Below, one piece after another: positions 7,843 to 14,553 of a stretch of DNA of 64,000 nt; the stretch's first letter is position 1; every line of letters begins with the position of its first letter. The stretch spans positions 50,526 to 114,525 of the forward strand of contig CAZJHX010000012.1 in the NCBI GenBank assembly GCA_964545715.1, written 5' to 3'. Origin of the DNA: CAZJHX01 sp964545715. GTDB taxonomy: Bacteria; Myxococcota_A; UBA9042; GCA-2863065. The position numbers and the translations under genes are program-made. The notes below the pieces were generated by a model, which was not told the DNA's origin, searched no databases, and saw only the letters and a program-made list of their open reading frames with translations.

Positions 7843-9840
7843 GTGACCAACCGCCTAAGAGCGGCGTTGGTAACCGCGGCCGTATTGCTTACGGCCGCGG
7901 TTGCGCATGCGCAGGCGGGTGAGCAGGTCGATTACCGCACCTTCTTCGGGCTGAGCCCGCGGACCACGGTGTGGGTGATCGCCGAGCTGCACCTGATGTT
8001 CGCGGCCTTTGTGCTGGGTGTGCCGATCTTCGCGACCATCGCCGAGATCGTCGGATTCCGCATGGCCGACCGCGAGCAGGGGGAGCGCTACGACGCCCTG
8101 GCGTACGAGTTCACCAAGCTGCTGTCGGCCGCGTTTGCGACGACTGCGGCGCTCGGCGGGCTCATGACGCTGGTGCTGTTCTCCACCTACCCCACCTTCA
8201 TGCGCCACCTGACGGACGTGTTTCACGGCACGTTCTACATCTACGGGCTGATCTTCTTTGCCGAGGCGTTCACGCTCTACACGTACTACTACGGCTGGCA
8301 CCGGATGAAGACCGGCCGCAAAAAGTGGGGGCACATCGGTCTGGGCGTGCTGCTCAACATCGTGGGCACGGCCCTGATGTTCATCGCCAACTCCTGGGCC
8401 ACCTACATGATGAGCCCGCCGGGTTTAGAAGCCGGCGCCGCGGGACAGCTGGAGACCCATTGGCAGGGGTCGACGTACATCGGCCCGTTCGCCGAGGCGT
8501 TCAACAACTGGCTGTGGACCCCGCTCAACGTACACCGCCTGCTGGCCAACGTGGCGTTTGGCGGCGCGATCTGCGGAGCCTATGCGGCCGTGCGCTTTCT
8601 GCGCGCCAAGACCAAAGAGGACCGCGCCCACTACGACTGGATGGGCTACGTGGGCAACTTCATCGCGATCATGTCGCTGCTGCCGCTGCCGTTTGCCGGG
8701 TACTACCTGGGCCGCGAGATCTACAGCTTCAACGCGACCATGGGCCAGGACATGATGGGCGGCACGTTCAGCTGGACCTTCATCATCCAGGCCGTGCTGG
8801 TCGGCACCCTGTTTATCTCCGGCAACTACTACCTGTGGGCCGGCTTCTCGCGCATCCCCGGTGGCGAGCGCTACCAGAAGTTTGTGCCGTGGATGATCGG
8901 CATCCTCTTCTTCTGCTTTGCGGTCTGGCTGACACCGCACAACCTGCCGTTGGGCGGGCTGGAAAAGAAGTTCGGCCTCATGCCGGCGAAAAACGCCGTT
9001 ATCCAGCTGATGCTGCTGACCACGTTTGGCGGCTTTCTCATGTACCGCCGGGCCAACAAGACCGGACCGGGGCCCAATACCAAGAGCACAGGCGCCCGTG
9101 TGGGGGTCGTCATCGCGTCGTTGGTCGGCATCGGCATTCTGGCGCTGTACACGCTGTCCGGCGACCTCTCTGACAGCAACCCCGAGGTGGGCAAGTACCT
9201 GGCGACCGACATCCCCGTGATGTTCATGAGCTTCCAGGTGGACCCCGGCACCACGTTTGCCGCCACGCTGCGCGGCACCATGTGGCTGCAGATCGCCTTC
9301 GTCGCGCTCTCGGCGGGTTTGTTCATCGTGGGCTTCGGCCGCCTGGCGCAGTACGTCCTGGTCGGCGTCACCGCGGTAATCGCCTCGGGCTGGCTCTTCC
9401 AGCACGGCTTCACCATCATGGAGCAGGCCAACCCGCTGGTCCGGCAGGTCGCCGTCTGTCAGGTGCTGATGATCCTGGTCGTGTTCATCGTCGCCGGGGC
9501 CATGGACCTGTTCTTGTATCGCGGCGCGACCAGTCTGGGCCCGATCCGCTGGGGCCAGATGCACGCCCGCAGCCAGTTCTCGCTGATCCTGCTGTGCCTG
9601 CTCTTCATCATCAACATGGGCCTGATGGGCTTCATCCGCTCCGCGCTGCGCAAGGGCTGGCACGTGGTCGGTGTGCTCAAGGACACGTCCGAGTGGTCGG
9701 GCACGCCGAGCAACCTGGAGATGGCGGTCACCGTCGTTGGGATCTCGATCACCTTCATCGCGCTGATCTCGTTTGTCTTCTGGATCGCCAACCTGCCGCC
9801 CAAGCAGCGCCACGAGCGCGGGGCAACGAACCATGCCTGA
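7843..9840 (+). CDS. CydA-superfamily (cytochrome bd subunit I-like) membrane protein without visible quinol loop
   Basis: Integral membrane protein of 665 aa with a signal-like N-terminus and about 15 hydrophobic helices, more than the 9 of standard CydA. CydA landmarks can be placed: H50 (ELHLMFAAFVLGVP, haem b595-type ligand), E141 (FFAEAFTLYTYYYGW, proton-path Glu) and H231 (TPLNVHRLLANVA, haem b558-type ligand). The GRQPW motif of the quinol-binding Q-loop is not found, and no CydB gene follows; membrane cytochromes c do instead. This suggests a member of the CydA superfamily that takes electrons from cytochrome c or copper proteins, or passes electrons from quinol to them. Start is a GTG 3 nt after the previous stop. 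It could be a terminal oxidase or a membrane electron-input module for the molybdoenzyme. Confidence 0.72.
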   Translation: MTNRLRAALVTAAVLLTAAVAHAQAGEQVDYRTFFGLSPRTTVWVIAELHLMFAAFVLGVPIFATIAEIVGFRMADREQGERYDALAYEFTKLLSAAFATTAALGGLMTLVLFSTYPTFMRHLTDVFHGTFYIYGLIFFAEAFTLYTYYYGWHRMKTGRKKWGHIGLGVLLNIVGTALMFIANSWATYMMSPPGLEAGAAGQLETHWQGSTYIGPFAEAFNNWLWTPLNVHRLLANVAFGGAICGAYAAVRFLRAKTKEDRAHYDWMGYVGNFIAIMSLLPLPFAGYYLGREIYSFNATMGQDMMGGTFSWTFIIQAVLVGTLFISGNYYLWAGFSRIPGGERYQKFVPWMIGILFFCFAVWLTPHNLPLGGLEKKFGLMPAKNAVIQLMLLTTFGGFLMYRRANKTGPGPNTKSTGARVGVVIASLVGIGILALYTLSGDLSDSNPEVGKYLATDIPVMFMSFQVDPGTTFAATLRGTMWLQIAFVALSAGLFIVGFGRLAQYVLVGVTAVIASGWLFQHGFTIMEQANPLVRQVAVCQVLMILVVFIVAGAMDLFLYRGATSLGPIRWGQMHARSQFSLILLCLLFIINMGLMGFIRSALRKGWHVVGVLKDTSEWSGTPSNLEMAVTVVGISITFIALISFVFWIANLPPKQRHERGATNHA

Positions 9841-10951
9841 GACCTCCGCGCCGGCAGTCGGTCGCTCCAGCGGCCTGAGCATCGCGGGCTTTGTCTTCGG
9901 CGTCTTTGGGCTGTTCATCCTGATCGGCTGGTACATCACCGACCTGCAGGGCGGCGCCGGCACCAGCTTTGGCGCGGGGGTCAGCCCGGAGCGCGGCGAG
10001 GCGCTGTTCTGGGGCGACGGCACGTGCCACACATGCCACGCTGTCGGCGAGCGCGGCAATATGAAGCGCGGCCCCAACCTGGGCAGCTCCAGCGCCGGAA
10101 GCGACATCGGCGAGCGCGCGGAGGAGCGGGCCAAGGAGCGAGCCGAGGCGCTGGGCGAGCCGTTCACCGGGACAGACTATCTGGTGGAGGCCATCGCAAA
10201 CCCGTCCGCGTACATCGTCAAGGGCTTCCCCGACAAGCTGATGCCGCTGGTCTTCACCGGCCAGGTCGACCTGGAGGCCGAGGACGTCATGAGTCTGGTG
10301 GCGTATCTGCAGACGCTGGGCGGCGACGCCAACGTGCAGGCGATTCACGAGTCCATGGCCCGCCACGGACGCCCGGTCTTGGAGAAGGCGCGCCTCAAGG
10401 GCAAGGGCGAGGCGGTGCGACCGATCCACTTCGCCTCGCCGCTGTGGGAGATCATGGAGCCTGAGCAGAGCGCGGCCTGGGTGTCGCTGTCGACGCAGGC
10501 CGAGCGCCAGGAGTTTTTGACCGAGACGCTGGACGACGAGCAGCAGACCGACCTGGTGGATTACGGCGCGGATTGGATCGAAGAAGGGCAGAAGGCCTTC
10601 AAGGCGCTGAAGTGCTGGCAATGCCACGTCATCAAGGGCTACGAGTTCGGGGCGCTGCAGCCGGGTAACGTGGGTCCCGACCTGACCGGGATCGGGTCGA
10701 TTCAGACGATGGAGTACCTGATCGAGTCGGTGGTAAACCCCGACGCGCTGATCGTGCCGCCGCTGGAGAAGCACGCCAAAGAGGGGCACTCCAAGATGCC
10801 CAGCTTTGTGCAGACGATCACTGTGGATCAGCTGACCAAGGTGGCGTTTTTCATGAAGAGCCTCACCACGGACGCCAAGCCGCCGGAGCCCGCGCCTGAG
10901 CCTGACCCCGCCCAGCAGCCCGCCGCTGCCGCCCCCGGCCCCGGCGCGTGA
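9833..10951 (+). CDS. Membrane-anchored di-haem cytochrome c with Pro-rich tail
   Basis: Protein of 372 aa with one N-terminal membrane helix (IAGFVFGVFGLFILIGWYI) and two haem sites, CHTCH (~residue 65) and CWQCH (~residue 262), each in a class-I cytochrome c-like domain. The ATG at 9833 lies inside the end of the CydA-like gene (8-nt overlap), so translation is coupled. It is likely the haem c partner subunit of that protein. The frame ends in EPAPEPDPAQQPAAAAPGPGA. The same PEP/PDP repeat theme continues for about 35 codons in the +1 frame up to a TGA at 11052, pointing to a frameshift in the low-complexity tail. The haem domains are unaffected. Confidence 0.82.
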   Translation: MPETSAPAVGRSSGLSIAGFVFGVFGLFILIGWYITDLQGGAGTSFGAGVSPERGEALFWGDGTCHTCHAVGERGNMKRGPNLGSSSAGSDIGERAEERAKERAEALGEPFTGTDYLVEAIANPSAYIVKGFPDKLMPLVFTGQVDLEAEDVMSLVAYLQTLGGDANVQAIHESMARHGRPVLEKARLKGKGEAVRPIHFASPLWEIMEPEQSAAWVSLSTQAERQEFLTETLDDEQQTDLVDYGADWIEEGQKAFKALKCWQCHVIKGYEFGALQPGNVGPDLTGIGSIQTMEYLIESVVNPDALIVPPLEKHAKEGHSKMPSFVQTITVDQLTKVAFFMKSLTTDAKPPEPAPEPDPAQQPAAAAPGPGA

Positions 10952-11054
10952 GCCGCCCCCGCCGCCCGCGCCGGAGCCGGCCCCCGACCCCGCGCCTGAG
11001 CCGACCCCGGAACCCGACCCGGCGCCTGAGCCGGTCGAGGAGGTGCAGCCGTGA
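10952..11054 (+). other. Out-of-frame continuation of the Pro/Glu-rich cytochrome tail
   Basis: After the TGA at 10949-10951, the +1 frame reads a Pro/Glu/Asp/Ala repeat (PEPAPDPAPEPTPEPDPAPE) and closes with VEEVQP and a TGA at 11052-11054. That stop overlaps the GTG start of the next gene as GTGA, the overlap type seen throughout this operon. The simplest reading is a 1-nt indel around 10910-10925, real or from sequencing, in the repetitive tract. Confidence 0.55.
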
Positions 11055-11971
11055 AGCTGCGTGACATGATGGCGCGCGCCGGCTCGTTTCCGGCCGTCAT
11101 CCTCTTCCTGATCGGGTTCTACCTCTTCCTGGTGTACCTGCTGCCGACGGTGGGTGGCTGGCTGGCGTCCGACGACTGGGGCTCGGTCCGCCGCGGCCTG
11201 CCCAGCTCCGGGCATGAGGTCCCGCTGTACCTGACCCTGGCCGCGTTTGCCTGCTACTGCTACCTGACCTTTGACGAGGGTCGCTGGCAGGCGTCGCTGG
11301 CCCCGATCTGGAGCTTTCTCAACAGCAAGACCATGGCGCGCAACGTCGTGCTGGCCACCGTCCCGCTGCTGGTCGGGGTGGGCGTCTTCCTGGCCGAGGC
11401 GGCGGGGCCCGACGAGCCGACGTTCAACCCTCTGCGGCACCCGACGCCGCCCGACGCGTTCTCCAAGTTGACCAACCCCTATCGCCACCCCAGCGATGAG
11501 CTTTTGGAGGCGTTTGACGAGGCGATCACCAGCGGCACGATCGTGGCCGCCGACAGCGCGGAGCCGCTCGTGCGTGAGTACGGTGAGGCGCTGCAAAAAG
11601 GCGAGGTCAGCGAGGCGGAGCGGGCCGCGGCGTTTGAGCGGCGCGCCATCGAGGAGGGACGCAACCTCTTCATGATCAACTGTCGCCCCTGCCACGGCAC
11701 CAAGGTCTTCGGTGACGGCCCGATGTCCATCGGCCAGCGCCGTGTGCCCGCCGACTTCACCGGTGTCGAGACTATCGCCACGCTCGTCGAGGGCGCCGTG
11801 TTCTGGCGGGTCAAGCAGGGCGGCGTGAAGCTGCCGCGCGAGGGCGCCCCCTGGGAGTCCGCGATGCCGCGCTGGGAGACCGATCTCAGCGACGAGGAGA
11901 TCTGGAAGATCATCATGGCCGAGTACGACCTGGCCGGAAACCGACCTCGTGAGCCGGAGGCCATCGAATGA
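11051..11971 (+). CDS. Mono-haem membrane cytochrome c
   Basis: Protein of 306 aa with three predicted membrane helices in the first ~120 residues (around ILFLIGFYLFLVYLL, YLTLAAFACYCYLTF and VVLATVPLLVGVGVFLA) and a C-terminal periplasmic cytochrome c domain with one CRPCH motif at about residue 218. MPRWETDLSDEEIWKII near the end supplies the usual Met ligand region. It starts with GTG, overlapping the presumed true end of the previous cytochrome gene. It is part of the CydA-like/cytochrome block and probably relays electrons between the membrane and the periplasmic carriers. Confidence 0.82.
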   Translation: MKLRDMMARAGSFPAVILFLIGFYLFLVYLLPTVGGWLASDDWGSVRRGLPSSGHEVPLYLTLAAFACYCYLTFDEGRWQASLAPIWSFLNSKTMARNVVLATVPLLVGVGVFLAEAAGPDEPTFNPLRHPTPPDAFSKLTNPYRHPSDELLEAFDEAITSGTIVAADSAEPLVREYGEALQKGEVSEAERAAAFERRAIEEGRNLFMINCRPCHGTKVFGDGPMSIGQRRVPADFTGVETIATLVEGAVFWRVKQGGVKLPREGAPWESAMPRWETDLSDEEIWKIIMAEYDLAGNRPREPEAIE

Positions 11972-13650
11972 CGCGCCGAAGCCTCCTTGTGTTGTTGACG
12001 GCTGCACTGCCGCTGTCGGCGCCGGCCGTACCTCCCGCCCCGTCCAGCCGCGGGTGGGCCGAGATCGAGGTGCCCAAGGATCGTCCGGCCGTCAACGACG
12101 AGAACATCGCCGCCGGCCGCACGATCTACGACTACCGCTGTGCGCCCTGCCACGGCGTCAAAGGCGACGCCATGGGACCTGCGGCCAAGTACCTGGACCC
12201 GCGCCCTCGGGACTTCACTCAGGCCAACTTCAAGTTTCGCACGACCAAGTTCGGCGAGCTGACGGTCGACGATGATCTGTACCGCTCCATCACCCGCGGG
12301 ATCCCCGGCAGCGCGATGCCGTCCTGGACCACGATCAAGCCGGACGACCGCTTTCGACTGATCTACTACATCAAGACCTTCTCGGATCTCTTCGAGGACG
12401 AGGGCTTTGATCCCTATCGGGTCGAGGACGGCGAGAAATACATCGTGGACGTGCCGTCCGCGCCGTCGGCCGACGCGGAGACGCTGAAGTACGGTCGTGA
12501 GGTGTTTCTGCGCGGCAGCTGCCCGGACTGTCACGGCAAGTCGGGGCGCGGCAACGGAACGTCGTCGGGCAAGCAGTTCACGTATCTGAAGCACCGCATT
12601 CTGCCGCGCGACCTGACCAAGGGCTGGACCTACAAAGGCGGCACCGAGGTGGAGGACATCTATCGCACACTGACCAGCGGGCTCAACGGCACGCCGATGC
12701 CCAGCTTTGTCGGGTCGCTGAATCAGGACGACCCCGCCGCGGACGAGAAGGACCGCTGGGCGGCCGCGCATTACGTCAAGTCGATCATCGAGTGGGACGA
12801 GCCCGAAGAGGACGCGCCCCCCGAGACCGTGCTGCGTGTCAAAAAGGTGGACGGCGAGCTGCCCCAGGCCTGGGATGACGCCGGCTGGCACGACGCCAAC
12901 GAGCTGAAGATCAGGCTGTTCGGCCAGGTGATCCGTCGGCCGCGATGGCAGACGCCCGCTGTGGACCAGGTGCGCGTGCGTGCGCTCTACAACGCCGACG
13001 AGATCGTCTTTCGGCTGGAGTACAACGACCGCACCAACGACACGGTCCACGAAGATGCGGACATCATGAAAGAAGAGACGACGTACCCCGAGCTGGACGT
13101 GTCTCAATACGCCTACAAGGTGACGAAGTTTGCGGACGCCGCAGCGCTGCAGTTCCCCGCCCGCAAGCCGGAGGGCGCCCAGAAGCCGTACTTCCTTTAC
13201 GGCCAGCTGGATAAGCCTGTCGTGCTGTGGCACTCCCGCGCCGACCGGCCCGAGGACGCGCGCTTTGAGCACTGGCTGGCTAAGGGCCCCGGCAAGGCGC
13301 GCCCCAACGAAGAGGCAACCGCCGCCCTGCAGGGCTCCGCAACCTACAGTGAGGGCCGCTGGTTCGTCGTCGTCCGCCGGTCCCTGAGCGGCAGCGGTGA
13401 CATGGACGTCGACTTTGTCCCAGGCGAGTACATGCCGTTTGTCGTGATGGCCTGGGACGGCGGCAACGGCGAGTCGGGACTACGTCAGTCCATCTCGTCT
13501 TGGTATAATGTGGTCCTCGAAGCTGAGGTCGGCAGCACGGCGTACCTTCACGCCGGCATCGCCGCCTTCCTGGTGTTGCTGCTGGAGCTATTGTTGCTCT
13601 GGCGCGCGCGCCGGGCCGCCTCAAACGTGGTCCCCGAACCGATTACCTGA
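11968..13650 (+). CDS. Di-haem cytochrome c fused to ethylbenzene-dehydrogenase-like haem b domain
   Basis: Protein of 560 aa: a signal peptide, two cytochrome c domains (CAPCH at ~residue 58 and CPDCH at ~residue 188), then a domain from ~residue 295 to 520 resembling the haem-binding gamma subunits of complex iron-sulfur molybdoenzymes (QAWDDAGWHDA, VRVRALYNADEIVFRLEY, WFVVVRRSL). One C-terminal helix (FLVLLLELLLLW) anchors it. Gamma subunits of that family pass electrons to or from a molybdenum subunit through haem b. Here the domain sits behind c-haems in an operon that already contains a molybdoenzyme with a Rieske subunit. ATGA overlap with the preceding gene. It may be the docking cytochrome between the membrane chain and the molybdoenzyme; that is inference. 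Confidence 0.8.
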   Translation: MTRRSLLVLLTAALPLSAPAVPPAPSSRGWAEIEVPKDRPAVNDENIAAGRTIYDYRCAPCHGVKGDAMGPAAKYLDPRPRDFTQANFKFRTTKFGELTVDDDLYRSITRGIPGSAMPSWTTIKPDDRFRLIYYIKTFSDLFEDEGFDPYRVEDGEKYIVDVPSAPSADAETLKYGREVFLRGSCPDCHGKSGRGNGTSSGKQFTYLKHRILPRDLTKGWTYKGGTEVEDIYRTLTSGLNGTPMPSFVGSLNQDDPAADEKDRWAAAHYVKSIIEWDEPEEDAPPETVLRVKKVDGELPQAWDDAGWHDANELKIRLFGQVIRRPRWQTPAVDQVRVRALYNADEIVFRLEYNDRTNDTVHEDADIMKEETTYPELDVSQYAYKVTKFADAAALQFPARKPEGAQKPYFLYGQLDKPVVLWHSRADRPEDARFEHWLAKGPGKARPNEEATAALQGSATYSEGRWFVVVRRSLSGSGDMDVDFVPGEYMPFVVMAWDGGNGESGLRQSISSWYNVVLEAEVGSTAYLHAGIAAFLVLLLELLLLWRARRAASNVVPEPIT

Positions 13651-13665
13651 CCCTGGAGGAATGTT

Positions 13666-14547
13666 ATGCGACTTCTCTGCACAACGATCACAACACTGAC
13701 TCTCATACTGGCCGGGTGCACCAAAACCGCGCCCAAAGCCGAGGAAGGCCAGACCGGCAGCTCAGGCGTGCCGGCAGCGCCCGCAACCGCTCAGGTCCCC
13801 GGCAACGCACCGGCGGCCGCTCCCGCAAAAGCGACCGGCGCGTCCCCGGCTGAGCTTGCCAAGCCCGAGCCTTCTACCGACTACAAGGTCACCGACGTCG
13901 TCAACGGCGGCACGATCAAAGGCGTCATCAAGTTCACGGGCGAAAAGCCCCCCACGCGCGTCATGAGCGTCACCAAGCAGCAGGACATCTGCGGCAAAGA
14001 CGCCCGACGCGTCGGCGGCGTGGTCGTCACGGACTCGGGGGCCTTGCGCGGCGCCGTCGCGTTCATCTCCGGAATCAAGGCCGGCAAGCCGTGGCCCGAG
14101 GGCGACATGACCGAGGTGGATCAGCTTGCCTGCAAGTTCATCACGACCAACGCGGTGGTCCGCCGCGGCTCAAAGGTGCGCGTCACCAACAGCGACCCTG
14201 TGCTTCACAATGTGCACGCCTACGAGATGCGCAAGCACACGCGCAGAAACCTGTTCAACGTCGCGCAGCCCGAGAAGGGCCACGTCATCGAGAAGACGAT
14301 CAAGATCCGCCGCGGCGACATGCTCAAGCTGGAGTGTGACGCGCACGACTTCATGCACATGTGGATCCTCGCGCTGGACGCCCCCTACTTCGGCGCGGCA
14401 GCGGACGACGGCACCTTCACCATCGAGAACGTTCCGGCGGGCCAACACCGGGTGCGCGCCTGGCACCCCGAGCTCGGCAAGATCGAGGCGGTGGTGGACG
14501 TGCCGGCGGGCGGCGAGGTCACTGCTGATCTCACCTACGAGCGGTAA
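13666..14547 (+). CDS. Amicyanin-like cupredoxin lipoprotein
   Basis: Lipoprotein of 293 aa: lipobox LAGC with lipidated C18, a ~55-residue Ala/Pro linker, then a domain clearly paralogous to the 7132-7839 protein. Both share NSDPVLHN/NSDGVAHN, HAYE, RR..FN..QP.KGHV and the copper motif, here C-D-A-H-D-F-M (C-X2-H-X2-M). It ends with a similar DGTFTIENVPAG beta sandwich. GGAGG lies 7 nt before the ATG. Its membrane tether and place at the end of the operon suggest a copper carrier fixed to the membrane, complementing the soluble paralogue. The stop is 6 nt from the stop of the convergent stress-protein gene. Confidence 0.75.
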   Translation: MRLLCTTITTLTLILAGCTKTAPKAEEGQTGSSGVPAAPATAQVPGNAPAAAPAKATGASPAELAKPEPSTDYKVTDVVNGGTIKGVIKFTGEKPPTRVMSVTKQQDICGKDARRVGGVVVTDSGALRGAVAFISGIKAGKPWPEGDMTEVDQLACKFITTNAVVRRGSKVRVTNSDPVLHNVHAYEMRKHTRRNLFNVAQPEKGHVIEKTIKIRRGDMLKLECDAHDFMHMWILALDAPYFGAAADDGTFTIENVPAGQHRVRAWHPELGKIEAVVDVPAGGEVTADLTYER

Positions 14548-14553
14548 AGCCGC

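Noticed and set aside
8425..10167. Long antisense open frame of ~580 codons opposite the CydA-like gene; similar long frames lie opposite 9755-12007, 43572-45347 and 29055-30248
   Set aside because: They are GC-rich codon shadows of clear coding genes, with low-complexity Arg/Ala/Val/His composition and no recognisable domains or starts.
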